A DNA stretch of 21,876 bases. Source: Mycoplasma sp. CAG:776. Its GTDB lineage: Bacteria > Bacillota_I > Bacilli_A > RF39 > UBA660. Within the stretch, counting starts at the first letter, position 1. Each line of letters opens with the position of its first letter. Position numbers and translations under genes: made by a program. This document shows positions 1 through 7,374 of this stretch, one piece after another. Location of the stretch: contig FR903064.1 of assembly GCA_000438195.1 (NCBI GenBank), positions 1-21,876 of the forward strand, given 5' to 3'. The notes below the pieces were generated by a model, which searched no databases, was not told the origin of the DNA, and saw only the letters and a program-made list of their open reading frames with translations.

Positions 1-32
1 TAAACATATTATACAAAGTTTATATTTCATTA

Positions 33-42
33 TTTCGACAAA
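33..42 (-). promoter_or_regulatory. Candidate Spo0A box (0A box)
   Basis: The minus strand reads TTTGTCGAAA, a full match to the extended 0A box around the TGTCGAA core bound by the sporulation master regulator Spo0A. The only other copy of the 7-base core that I noticed is at 2363-2369, also ahead of a sporulation cluster. A terminator (96-130) lies between this site and the dacB-like gene, so it may act on a promoter of an upstream gene rather than on dacB. Family knowledge plus motif match only; no binding evidence. Confidence 0.4.
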
Positions 43-95
43 TTATTATATAATTATTTATTACGTTTGAATTCCATTATGTATGGGCAAATTTG

Positions 96-130
96 AAGCA
101 GGAAATCCTTTACTTTCTTGCTTTTTTTTT
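96..130 (+). terminator. Intrinsic terminator of an upstream gene
   Basis: AAGCAGGAAA (96-105) pairs with TTTCTTGCTT (114-123) through one G-U pair, with an 8-nt loop, and is followed by an unbroken T run to 130. It ends a plus-strand transcript entering from outside the window and separates it from the dacB-spmAB operon. Confidence 0.75.
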
Positions 131-153
131 ATGTCTAAATATTAGTAGTTGGT

Positions 154-161
154 CATACATT
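154..161 (+). promoter_or_regulatory. Possible sigma-E type -10 element
   Basis: CATACATT matches the sigma-E -10 consensus CATACA-T, and AATATT about 10 nt upstream resembles a sigma-E -35, though the spacer is shorter than usual. In Bacillus subtilis dacB-spmA-spmB is transcribed by sigma-E, so the element fits its context. The start it predicts lies almost on the ribosome binding site (167-172), which weakens the call. Confidence 0.25.
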
Positions 162-177
162 TAAATAGGTGAAGACT

Positions 178-1269
178 ATGAAGAAAATAGTAGTTGCTTT
201 CATTCTTTTTGTTTTATTTCCTTGTAATATCTTTGCTATTAGTGCTAGTAAAGCAATTGTAATGGATTTAAATAGTGGGAGAGTATTGTATGATTTAAAT
301 AAAGATGAGCCTCAGTTAATTGCTTCTATTACTAAAATTATGACTTGTTTAGTTACAATTATGTATAGTGATTTAGATAAGATAGTGGTAGTAGATGAAG
401 ATATTTTAAAAGCTTATGGTTCTAGTGTTTATTTAGAAGTAGGTGAAGAAATTAAACTCATTGATCTATTATATGGGCTAATGCTCCGGAGTGGAAATGA
501 TGCGGCTATTGCTATTGCTAAAACAGTCGCTGGTTCAGAAGAAGCGTTTGTTTATCTTATGAATGAGTATGCTTCTACGATTGGAATGAAAAATACAAAT
601 TTTGTAAATCCTCATGGTTTGGATAGTAATGGAGTAGGTAATACTTCTACCGCTTATGATATGGCACTTTTAACGAAAGTGGCTATGCAAAATGAAACTT
701 TTCGGGATATATTTGGAACAAGAGAATATACGACGAAAAGTAATTTAAAATCTTATAATTGGGAAGGAAAAAATAAACTTTTTTCAATGTATGAATATAC
801 AACAGGTGGAAAAACAGGTTATACAGATGCTGCTAGAAGAACACTTGTTACAACTGCCTCAAGAGATCATAAAGATTTAGTCGTCGTTACTTTGAATGAT
901 GGAAATGATTTTAATGATCATAAAAGTTTATATGAAACTTATTTTGATCAATATGATAGTGTTTTAGCTATTGATCAAAATAATTTTGAGATTGATGACA
1001 ATTATTATAAGGATGTAGAATTTTATGTTAAAAATGATTATTATGCTTTAGTTACCGAAGAAGAAAAGAAAGATTTGAAAATAAATATTACTTTATTTAA
1101 ATATGATCATATTTATGATGGAATTAAAATAGGAGAAGCAAAAGTAATGCTTGGTGATACACTTTTACATACAGAAAGTATTTATGCTAGAAAAATAGAA
1201 GTAAAAGAGAAAGAAGAAAAGAAAGAAGGATTCTTTTCTAAAATATTGAGGTGGTTTTCTTCATGGTAA
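178..1269 (+). CDS. dacB: D-alanyl-D-alanine carboxypeptidase, DacB/PBP5*-like
   Basis: Serine DD-carboxypeptidase (peptidase S11, low-molecular-weight penicillin-binding protein) that removes the terminal D-Ala from peptidoglycan stem peptides, probably in the spore cortex. A signal peptide covers about residues 1-20 (MKK, hydrophobic core, cleavage near IFA). The three catalytic motifs are present: SITK (S50-K53), SGN (105-107) and KTG (212-214). The C-terminal ~20 residues are Lys/Glu-rich and end in an amphipathic aromatic segment, the usual membrane anchor of S11 enzymes. I chose ATG 178 because AGGTGA (167-172) sits 5 nt ahead; a GTG at 169 would lie inside that site. It overlaps spmA by 7 nt, the same order as dacB-spmA-spmB in Bacillus, which favours DacB over DacF or DacA. 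Confidence 0.9.
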   Translation: MKKIVVAFILFVLFPCNIFAISASKAIVMDLNSGRVLYDLNKDEPQLIASITKIMTCLVTIMYSDLDKIVVVDEDILKAYGSSVYLEVGEEIKLIDLLYGLMLRSGNDAAIAIAKTVAGSEEAFVYLMNEYASTIGMKNTNFVNPHGLDSNGVGNTSTAYDMALLTKVAMQNETFRDIFGTREYTTKSNLKSYNWEGKNKLFSMYEYTTGGKTGYTDAARRTLVTTASRDHKDLVVVTLNDGNDFNDHKSLYETYFDQYDSVLAIDQNNFEIDDNYYKDVEFYVKNDYYALVTEEEKKDLKINITLFKYDHIYDGIKIGEAKVMLGDTLLHTESIYARKIEVKEKEEKKEGFFSKILRWFSSW

Positions 1270-1850
1270 ATGTAATTTGGGTTGGTTTAATTTTAATTGC
1301 AATTCTTTATTCTTTCTTGACTGGTGAAATAGATACGATTAATAATGGAATTCTTACACATGCAACAAGTGGAGTTAATCTTATTTTAGAGATGATGCCT
1401 TTAATTGTTTTATGGACTGGTATTATGAAAATTGCGGAAAATTCAGGATTATTACATGTTTTTGCTAAAGCTTTAAACCCTATTTTACGAAGACTTTTTC
1501 CTAGTTTATCAAAGGATCATAAAGCACTTGGTTATATCGCTTCTAATATAGGAGCTAATATGCTTGGATTAGGTAGTGCCGCGACCCCATTTGGTTTAAA
1601 AGCAATGGATGAGCTTCAAAAAGATAATCCAAAAAAGACAGAGGCAACAGAAGCTATGATCACTTTTTTAGTGTTAAATACAGGAGGAGTTACTTTAATT
1701 CCCACGACGGTTATTGCTCTTAGAATGATGCATGGAAGTAGTGATCCAACAGCCATTATTATTACAAGTATTTTAGCTACAGCAGTATCTAGTATCTCTG
1801 GTTTAGTTTTGGATTATTTTATTAGAAGGAGGAAGAAGAAATGGGTTTAA
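1263..1850 (+). CDS. spmA: Spore maturation protein A
   Basis: Membrane protein of the nucleoside-recognition (Gate) domain family, needed with SpmB for full spore core dehydration in Bacillus. The 195 residues match the usual SpmA length. Hydrophobic segments lie at about 5-20, 40-58, 130-155 and 160-185, and the family signature GANMLGLGSAATPFGLKAM appears mid-protein. The C-terminus is basic (RRRKKK), probably cytoplasmic. The start is ATG 1263, with GAGGTGG at 1248-1254. The gene overlaps dacB by 7 nt and spmB by 10 nt, so the three are probably translationally coupled. Confidence 0.93.
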   Translation: MVNVIWVGLILIAILYSFLTGEIDTINNGILTHATSGVNLILEMMPLIVLWTGIMKIAENSGLLHVFAKALNPILRRLFPSLSKDHKALGYIASNIGANMLGLGSAATPFGLKAMDELQKDNPKKTEATEAMITFLVLNTGGVTLIPTTVIALRMMHGSSDPTAIIITSILATAVSSISGLVLDYFIRRRKKKWV

Positions 1851-2362
1851 TTAGTAAAATTGTTATTCCTCTTTTTGTTTTATTTATTATTTTTTATGGG
1901 GTTAAGAAAAGAGTAAATGTTTATGATTCTTTTTTAGAAGGGGCTAAAGAAGGACTTATTATGGTATTCCATATTGCTCCAACTATAATAGCGATGGTTT
2001 TTGCCGTTAATATCTTTTTAGATAGTCATTTTATTGATGGTATGTTAGGCTTTTTAAAACCATTATTTGATTTAGCAAATGTTCCGATCGATATTCTTCC
2101 TATGGCTTTATTACGCCCTATTTCTGGTACTGCTTCTCTAGCTATTATGAATGATATTTTCATTAATTTTGGGCCTGATAGTTTTATTGGAATGCTTGCT
2201 TCTACTTTACAAGGATGTACCGATACCACAATATACGTTCTAGCTTTATATTTTGGAAGCATTAAAGTTACCAAAACAAAATATGCTTTACCTGTTGGTT
2301 TATTTGCAGATTTAATGGGTATTATTGCAGCTTTTGTTATTACTTTTCTTTTCTTTGGTTAA
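1841..2362 (+). CDS. spmB: Spore maturation protein B
   Basis: Partner of SpmA in the membrane; a 173-residue Gate-domain protein with hydrophobic segments near 5-20, 40-60, 80-95, 115-135 and 150-172. The LRPISGTASLAIM and LQGCTDTTIYVLALYFGS motifs are typical of SpmB. A purine-rich GGAGG upstream of ATG 1841 lies inside the spmA reading frame, and the start overlaps the spmA end by 10 nt. Last gene of the dacB-spmA-spmB operon; the next gene starts 50 nt on behind its own possible regulatory site. Confidence 0.93.
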   Translation: MGLISKIVIPLFVLFIIFYGVKKRVNVYDSFLEGAKEGLIMVFHIAPTIIAMVFAVNIFLDSHFIDGMLGFLKPLFDLANVPIDILPMALLRPISGTASLAIMNDIFINFGPDSFIGMLASTLQGCTDTTIYVLALYFGSIKVTKTKYALPVGLFADLMGIIAAFVITFLFFG

Positions 2363-2369
2363 TTCGACA
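2363..2369 (-). promoter_or_regulatory. Candidate Spo0A box core
   Basis: TTCGACA on the plus strand is TGTCGAA on the minus strand, the 0A-box core. It sits directly after the spmB stop and about 45 nt ahead of the SPOR-protein start, near a weak -10-like TATGTT (2386-2391). One such 7-mer could occur by chance in a window this size; its position in a short intergenic gap before a spoIIB-like gene is the reason for listing it. Confidence 0.35.
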
Positions 2370-2412
2370 GAACATTTTATCAGTTTATGTTACACTAGTT
2401 TTGGTGAATGTA

Positions 2413-2859
2413 ATGAAAGAGAATGTGAAAATATTTTTAATTGCCCTAATTCTTGGTATGGCTATTGCTTTCTTTTTATCTTTTAAATTTCGAGATCAAG
2501 TAGCTTTTGCAATTAATCCGAAAGTTACTTACTTTTATACGGGTTCTTATAATACTTTAGAATTAGCTGAAAAGAAGAAGGATACTTATCCAAATAGTAT
2601 TATTTATGAAGATAGTGGCATTTATAAAATTATTATTGGAGTATATCAAGATTCTAGTGTAATTGATCTTATGAGTAGTTATTTTAAGGATCAAGGTATT
2701 TCTTTTTATCAAGAAGAGTTGAAGGTGGATAGTACATTTTTAAGTGAAATAAGTAATTATGAATTATTAATTAAATCTAGTGATCTTGGTTATTATGAAA
2801 GTATTAATACTTCTATTTTAAATGTGTTTAATGAATATCTAAATAAAAGTGTAGAATAA
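2413..2859 (+). CDS. Membrane-anchored SPOR-domain protein (SpoIIB-like by position)
   Basis: 148 residues. A single N-terminal transmembrane helix (about 5-24) is followed by an extracytoplasmic domain. Residues ~38-90 (YFYTGSYNTLELA ... IYKIIIGVYQD ... LMSSYFKDQGI) have the SPOR pattern: a first beta strand, a helix, a central G-x-Y/F strand and a second helix. SPOR domains bind denuded septal or spore peptidoglycan. In Bacillus the SPOR protein SpoIIB is encoded just upstream of mreBCD, so the position here supports a SpoIIB-like role in engulfment, but I see no full-length similarity. ATG 2413 was chosen because GGTGA precedes it by 5 nt; the TTG at 2401 would overlap that site. Confidence 0.65.
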   Translation: MKENVKIFLIALILGMAIAFFLSFKFRDQVAFAINPKVTYFYTGSYNTLELAEKKKDTYPNSIIYEDSGIYKIIIGVYQDSSVIDLMSSYFKDQGISFYQEELKVDSTFLSEISNYELLIKSSDLGYYESINTSILNVFNEYLNKSVE

Positions 2860-2876
2860 TAATAATGGTGGAGCTT

Positions 2877-3521
2877 ATGCTTAAGAAAAATTGGTTTATT
2901 CTTGTTCTTTTATTTTTTTATTTATTATTTTTATGTAAAGATCATTTGTTTGGTTTTTTAGATAATACAGATCAATTAACTGATTTTTTGTATGATACGA
3001 AATTAGAGTATTATAAAAAAGAATATGAAAATATGCAGAAATTGCTGCAAATTAATAATGCAGATTATAATATTATTTATAGCAAAATTATTTTAAGAGA
3101 TATTTATCATTTTTATGATGAAATTACGATTGGTAAAGGAATTAATGATGGAGTAAAAGAGCAGGATTTGGTAATAAATGAATTAGGTGTAGTGGGCGTT
3201 ATAAAAAAAGCTAATCAACATAGTAGTGTTGTTTCTTTGCTTACTAATTCTAGTATAGAACTTTCTGTACGAATTAATCATTCTTATGGGATTCTAACTA
3301 GCGAAGATCATAAAATTATTGTTAGAAATATTAAATTAGATCAAGAAATAAAAGAAGGGGATCAGGTATATACATCAGGTCTTACTTCTGTTCCAGGAGA
3401 TATTTTGATAGGAAGCGTAAAAGAAATTCGGACGGATGGTTTAGAGTTAGAGTATGTTTTGGATGTTTCTAGTGTAGTAGACATGCAAAATATTTCTTAT
3501 GTGGCGGTGTTATCAAAATGA
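2877..3521 (+). CDS. mreC: Rod shape-determining protein MreC
   Basis: Elongasome scaffold linking the cytoplasmic cell-shape machinery to periplasmic-side wall synthases. At 214 residues it is shorter than the usual ~280. One transmembrane helix (about 6-24) is followed by a short coiled-coil-like stretch and the two-lobed beta domain with family motifs: GINDGVKEQDLVI, GVVGVI, VSLLTN, YTSGL and PGDILIGSV. GGTGGAG precedes ATG 2877; the ATG at 2865 has no clear ribosome site. It overlaps mreD by 4 nt (ATGA). No mreB lies upstream in this cluster, unlike Bacillus. Confidence 0.85.
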   Translation: MLKKNWFILVLLFFYLLFLCKDHLFGFLDNTDQLTDFLYDTKLEYYKKEYENMQKLLQINNADYNIIYSKIILRDIYHFYDEITIGKGINDGVKEQDLVINELGVVGVIKKANQHSSVVSLLTNSSIELSVRINHSYGILTSEDHKIIVRNIKLDQEIKEGDQVYTSGLTSVPGDILIGSVKEIRTDGLELEYVLDVSSVVDMQNISYVAVLSK

Positions 3522-3922
3522 TCTTTTTGGTGTTAGATTTGTTTTTATCTGTTTTTAGTAATATTCCTACTTTTTTTGTTTTGCTGAATATTTTAATATT
3601 TCCTAAGAATAAAGTGTTTCAATTTATACTTATTCCTCTTTTTTTGGATTTGTTTATTTTGAATACTTATTTTTTAAACACAATCTTGTTTTTAATTTTG
3701 TTTTTGATCGTTAAACATTTAAAGATTATCAAAACAAATTTTGTTCATTTTTTATTACTTAGTACATTTCTTTATTTTGGTTATGTATTTAGTTTAGGGA
3801 TTTTAAAAGGATATCATTTCTCTTATTTAATTTCCTTTTCTTGTTTTAATTATATAATTCATTTTGTATTTTATATTCTTTGTTATAAAATACTTAAACC
3901 ATACATAAAATTATCTAGGTGA
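3518..3922 (+). CDS. mreD: Rod shape-determining protein MreD
   Basis: 134 residues, almost wholly hydrophobic, with four to five predicted transmembrane segments; shorter than the usual ~160-170. Sequence is too diverged for firm motif assignment. The call rests on hydropathy, size, and the ATGA overlap with mreC followed by spoIVFA, which is where MreD is found. Probably works with MreC in the membrane part of the elongasome. Confidence 0.7.
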   Translation: MIFLVLDLFLSVFSNIPTFFVLLNILIFPKNKVFQFILIPLFLDLFILNTYFLNTILFLILFLIVKHLKIIKTNFVHFLLLSTFLYFGYVFSLGILKGYHFSYLISFSCFNYIIHFVFYILCYKILKPYIKLSR

Positions 3923-3926
3923 TAGT

Positions 3927-4568
3927 ATGAATGAAATAGAAGATATTATTCGTAAAAATAAGCAGAAAAGAGATAAATATGTGGGTGGAGAAATATCTTC
4001 TTCTAAAGAAGAATTGCCTAAAAATTTAAAGTATGTAAAAGGCTTAATCTCAAGAAGCCTTGTGGCGATTATTTTTGTTTTGTGTAGTATAATATTTACA
4101 AACGTTAGTGATAAAAATAAAGAATTGTATCAGAAATATGTTTTAGAAGATTCTTTGGAATTTACCAAAATTAATGAATTGTATCAAAGTTTATTTGGCA
4201 AAGTAGATATGACTTCTAAAAAAGATGATGATTCTTCTTTAGTTTCGGGCAATATTACTTATACGAATATTGAACCTTTTAAAAATGGGGTTAAGCTAAC
4301 AGTAGGGATGAATGAGGTAGTAAATGTTATTACTAGTGGTATTGTGGTTTTTATTGGGGAAAAAGATGATTTAGGAAATACCATTATTGTTCAAGGGAAT
4401 GATGGGGTAGATATATGGTATTCTAATATTACAGATACAGATATTAAAGTTTATGATTATATTGAATCAGGAAGTATTTTGGGGACTAGTAATGCAGAGG
4501 ATATTTATATTACCATTTGTAAAGATGGTGAGTATATGAGCTATGAAGAATATCAAGCATCTATTTAA
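3927..4568 (+). CDS. spoIVFA: SpoIVFA-like inhibitor of the SpoIVFB protease
   Basis: 213 residues: a charged N-terminal cytoplasmic tail (1-40), one transmembrane helix (about 42-60), a linker, then a degenerate LytM/M23 beta domain (about 115-205) with the pattern SGIVVFIGEKDDLGNTIIVQ ... WYSNITD ... VYDYIESGSILGTS. In Bacillus, SpoIVFA holds SpoIVFB inactive in the outer forespore membrane until SpoIVB cleaves it. The protein contains no histidine, so zinc ligands of an active M23 peptidase are absent and the domain must be structural. GGTGATAGT precedes ATG 3927. It overlaps spoIVFB by 26 nt, implying coupled synthesis. Confidence 0.82.
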   Translation: MNEIEDIIRKNKQKRDKYVGGEISSSKEELPKNLKYVKGLISRSLVAIIFVLCSIIFTNVSDKNKELYQKYVLEDSLEFTKINELYQSLFGKVDMTSKKDDDSSLVSGNITYTNIEPFKNGVKLTVGMNEVVNVITSGIVVFIGEKDDLGNTIIVQGNDGVDIWYSNITDTDIKVYDYIESGSILGTSNAEDIYITICKDGEYMSYEEYQASI

Positions 4569-5316
4569 TATTCATATTTCTACTTATTTTCTTATTTTAT
4601 CTTTTTTATTTACTGGTTTAATTAAGAATATTATTTTAATTTATATCATTGTTATTTTTCATGAGTTAGGTCATATTTTTATTATTAAATTATTAGGTTA
4701 TAAAGTTCTTAAAGTAAATATTTATCCCAGTGGGGGAGTAACGGAAATTGATAAAAAAATAAATACGAAAATTACTCATGATTTACTAATTGCTAGTTTT
4801 GGGGTTATTTTTCAAATCTTTCTTTATTTTCTTTTTACTCTTTTTCATTCTTTATCTTTTATTCGAACAAATACTTATCTCTTATTTTTATCTTATAATA
4901 CTACTATTTTAATTTTTAATCTTCTTCCCATAGTTCCTCTAGATGGTTATCAATTTTTAAGATGTATTTGGGAATTATTGTTTCCTTTTAAAAAGGCTTT
5001 TCAAGTTAGTTTTATTTTTAGCGTTATTTTTGTTCTTTGTTTTATTACTTACCATCAAATTTTTTCTTTAAATAACTATCTTATTATCAGTTTTCTTATT
5101 TATAAATTAGTTCTAGAATTTAAAAATTTTAAATATCAAAATTATCGATTTCAGTTAGAACGGTATTTAAATGATTTACCTTATAAAAAGATTAAACATG
5201 AAAGTAGAATTGATTTAAATTTACTTAAAAAAGATACTTATCATTATTTTAAAAAGGATAATACTTATATTAGTGAGAAAAAAATACTTGAAAAGAAGTA
5301 TTCTTCTTTACTTTAA
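4543..5316 (+). CDS. spoIVFB: Stage IV sporulation intramembrane metalloprotease SpoIVFB
   Basis: Site-2-type (M50) zinc protease that in Bacillus cleaves pro-sigma-K in the mother cell. 257 residues. HELGH (H40, E41, H44) and NLLPIVPLDG (126-135, D134) supply the zinc ligands and catalytic Glu, within a multi-pass membrane core (about 1-185). A basic C-terminal tail (about 190-257) takes the place of the usual CBS-like region and contains no clear CBS motif. The start overlaps the spoIVFA end by 26 nt; GGTGAG lies 10 nt upstream. The family's substrate, sigma-K, is not in this window. Confidence 0.9.
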   Translation: MKNIKHLFNIHISTYFLILSFLFTGLIKNIILIYIIVIFHELGHIFIIKLLGYKVLKVNIYPSGGVTEIDKKINTKITHDLLIASFGVIFQIFLYFLFTLFHSLSFIRTNTYLLFLSYNTTILIFNLLPIVPLDGYQFLRCIWELLFPFKKAFQVSFIFSVIFVLCFITYHQIFSLNNYLIISFLIYKLVLEFKNFKYQNYRFQLERYLNDLPYKKIKHESRIDLNLLKKDTYHYFKKDNTYISEKKILEKKYSSLL

Positions 5317-5335
5317 TATTTTTATGTTTTATAAT
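5308..5335 (+). promoter_or_regulatory. Probable promoter of the tandem-repeat gene
   Basis: TTTACT (5308-5313), 16-nt spacer and a perfect TATAAT (5330-5335), 26 nt ahead of the ATG at 5362. The -35 lies at the end of spoIVFB, so the repeat gene is probably expressed apart from the sporulation operon. Confidence 0.5.
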
Positions 5336-5361
5336 AGCAAATTAAGAAATGAGGATTTGTT

Positions 5362-6891
5362 ATGAATAAAAACATTGAATATTTAATTATTAGCGAACGA
5401 TATTTAGAATTAAGTAAATATATTGAGCTTGGAATTGTAAAAATGGAAGATGCTGTTAATGAGCTTATTCATTTAAATGATGCTTTCTATATTTATCGTT
5501 TTGCTCGCGATGTTAAAGATGCTCCAATTGATAAATTAGCAGATGTCGTTATAGCTACTCAAAATGCCAAATACATTTATAAATTTGCTTTTGATGTTAA
5601 GGATGCTCCAATTGATAAATTAGTAGACGCAGTTATAGCTACTCAAAATGCCGAATACATTTATGAATTTGCTTATGATGTTAAAGATGCTCCAATTGAT
5701 AAATTAGCAGACGCAGTTATAGCTGCTCAAAATGCTGAATACATTTATAAGTTTGCTTGGGATGTTAAAGATGCCCCAATTGATAAATTAGCAGATGCAA
5801 TTATAGCTACTCAAAATGCCAAATACATTTATAGGTTTGCTTGGGATGTTAAAGATGTTCCAATTGATAAATTAGCAGATGCAGTTATAGTTACTCAAAA
5901 TGCTGGATACATTTATAAGTTTGCTTGGGATGTTAAAGATGCTCCAATTGATAAATTAGCAGATGCAGTTATAGCTGCTCAAAATGCAAAATACATTTAT
6001 AGGTTTGCTTGGGATGTTAAAGATGCCCCAATTAATAAATTAGCAGATGCAGTTATAGCTGCTCAAAATGCAGAGTATATTTATGAATTTGCCCGTAATG
6101 TTAAAGATGCTCCAATTAATAAATTAGCAGACGCAATTGTAGCTACTCAAAATGCAGAGTATATTTATAAATTTGCTGGGAGTGTTTGTGTCGCCCCCAA
6201 AGATCAGTTAGCAGATGCAATTGCTGCAACTCAAAACGCCGAATATATTTATAAATTTGCACATGATCTTTATGGTTTTTCAATTAATAAATTAGTAGAC
6301 GCAATTATAGCTACTCAAAATGCTGAATACATTTATAAATTTGCTCGTGATATTGGGAGTGCTCCTGTAGATAGACTTGCTAATGTTCTTATTGATATGC
6401 AAAATGCCGAATATATAGCTAATTTTATTTTAGATATTTCAACTATTTCAGTGGAAACGTTTAAAAACTTGGTGGAAACATTTTTGGTTATAGGTAATGC
6501 ACACAATATATGGGATTTTATTTTGAAATATAATCAATATATCAAAAAAAGATTAAATGAGGTATTTTATCCTCGAAATATTATGAAAGAATTATTTCAA
6601 AAGCTTGTTGCTAAAAAAGATATGTTTTATATTAAAGAATTATTAAAATTATTAAGTGTTGAAGAGGTTACACAATATGTTTTAGAAACAAATGATGCAG
6701 ATTTTATCGTTGAATTTAAGACTTTTGTTAGTTTTTGTGATAATAATATATCCATTTATTCTTTGTCAGATGCGAGCTTATTTCAATATTTGGCAAAGTT
6801 ATATAAGGCTAATGATTTTGAAAACATACGAAAGAATAGGGAAGTATTTAGCTCTTTATTTCAGAATGAAGAGGAAATTATAAGAAAGTAA
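5362..6891 (+). CDS. Tandem helical-repeat protein of unknown function
   Basis: 509 residues, no signal peptide or transmembrane segment. Residues 1-40 look like a degenerate cap repeat. Residues 41-348 are eleven consecutive 28-residue units with consensus AEYIYKFAWDVKDAPID-KLADAVIATQN, each predicted as two amphipathic helices. This gives an alpha-solenoid with a Tyr-Ile-Tyr, Phe-Ala and Leu-Ala-Asp core. Units 9-11 diverge, and the C-terminal ~160 residues continue as weak repeats (AEYIANF, AHNIWDF, ADFIVEF) and end in charged helices. A binding-scaffold role is inferred from the fold; no catalytic motif is visible. GAGGA precedes ATG 5362. It sits between spoIVFB and rplU, adjacent genes in Bacillus, so it appears to be an insertion in a conserved cluster. 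Confidence 0.8.
   Translation: MNKNIEYLIISERYLELSKYIELGIVKMEDAVNELIHLNDAFYIYRFARDVKDAPIDKLADVVIATQNAKYIYKFAFDVKDAPIDKLVDAVIATQNAEYIYEFAYDVKDAPIDKLADAVIAAQNAEYIYKFAWDVKDAPIDKLADAIIATQNAKYIYRFAWDVKDVPIDKLADAVIVTQNAGYIYKFAWDVKDAPIDKLADAVIAAQNAKYIYRFAWDVKDAPINKLADAVIAAQNAEYIYEFARNVKDAPINKLADAIVATQNAEYIYKFAGSVCVAPKDQLADAIAATQNAEYIYKFAHDLYGFSINKLVDAIIATQNAEYIYKFARDIGSAPVDRLANVLIDMQNAEYIANFILDISTISVETFKNLVETFLVIGNAHNIWDFILKYNQYIKKRLNEVFYPRNIMKELFQKLVAKKDMFYIKELLKLLSVEEVTQYVLETNDADFIVEFKTFVSFCDNNISIYSLSDASLFQYLAKLYKANDFENIRKNREVFSSLFQNEEEIIRK
5482..6405 (+). repeat. Eleven in-frame 84-bp tandem repeats
   Basis: Eleven head-to-tail units of 84 nt encode the 28-residue repeat of the gene at 5362-6891. 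Units 1-8 are nearly identical at the DNA level (recurring GATGTTAAAGATGCTCC and ATTTATAAATTTGCT), while the last three have drifted. Such identity allows copy-number change by unequal recombination or replication slippage, always in frame. Confidence 0.95.
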
Positions 6892-6939
6892 TTGAATATA
6901 AGTAATAGCTAAAATTGCCTAATTTAGGTAGAAAATAAT

Positions 6940-6968
6940 TTGACAAAAGCTTAAACTTTTGTTAAAAT
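6940..6968 (+). promoter_or_regulatory. Strong promoter for rplU-prp-rpmA
   Basis: Consensus TTGACA (6940-6945), 17-nt spacer, TAAAAT (6963-6968). A start near 6975 gives a ~95-nt leader before rplU. Confidence 0.88.
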
Positions 6969-6974
6969 TATTCA

Positions 6975-7066
6975 TGCGAGTAGCTTTATATTCGTAAAAA
7001 ACCACACTGAAATGGTTATAAAAGTTTTAACTACCATAAGGGTGCGTCTTAGAAAGAAAAGGAGGA
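6975..7066 (+). ncRNA. L21 leader (ribosomal protein autoregulatory leader)
   Basis: Structured 5' leader directly upstream of rplU. AACCA (7000-7004) pairs with TGGTT (7013-7017) in an inner hairpin; AGCTTTATA (6982-6990) can pair with the TATAAAAG stretch from 7017; the 3' part ACCATAAGGGTGCGTCTTAG leads into the AAAGGAGG ribosome site. Position and the ACC-ATAAGGGTGC element fit the L21 leader class of Bacillota, thought to control expression in response to ribosomal protein. Recognition is by pattern and position; no covariance search was made. Confidence 0.7.
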
Positions 7067-7072
7067 ATGAAT

Positions 7073-7372
7073 ATGAAGGCAGTATTTGTTACTGGTGGAA
7101 AACAATATTATGTAGCTGAAAATGATGTAATTTACGTTGAAAAATTACCTAATGAAGCTGGAAGTGAAGTTACTTTTACAGAAGTTTTGGCGGTTGATGG
7201 AAACGTTGGTACACCATATGTAGAAGGTGCTAGTGTTGTTTGTTTGGTTGAAAAACATGGAAAACAAAAGAAAATTAAAGTTTTCAAATATAGACCTAAG
7301 AAGAAATATCGTAAAACTCAAGGTCATAGACAACCATATACTAAATTAGTTGTTAAGAAAATTAATAAATAA
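7073..7372 (+). CDS. rplU: 50S ribosomal protein L21
   Basis: Large-subunit protein binding 23S rRNA. The N-terminus MKAVFVTGGKQYYVAENDVI is the family signature, and the C-terminal basic stretch (KKIKVFKYRPKKKYRKTQGHRQ) is the rRNA-binding region. 99 residues, typical for L21 (~100). AAAGGAGG (7058-7065) is 7 nt from ATG 7073; the in-frame ATG at 7067 is too close to that site. First gene of rplU-prp-rpmA behind the L21-type leader. Confidence 0.97.
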   Translation: MKAVFVTGGKQYYVAENDVIYVEKLPNEAGSEVTFTEVLAVDGNVGTPYVEGASVVCLVEKHGKQKKIKVFKYRPKKKYRKTQGHRQPYTKLVVKKINK

Positions 7373-7374
7373 TT

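Noticed and set aside
2026..2274. Minus-strand open frame inside spmB
   Set aside because: It is antisense to a well-supported gene, with no ribosome site or recognisable product.
5482..6405. CRISPR or non-coding satellite
   Set aside because: The 84-bp period is an exact multiple of three inside a long open frame with a ribosome site, so it is a protein repeat.
6692..6883. Plus-strand open frame inside the 3' end of the repeat gene
   Set aside because: It overlaps the real gene in another frame and has no ribosome site or domain.
7145..7333. Minus-strand open frame inside rplU
   Set aside because: Shadow of the L21 coding sequence.
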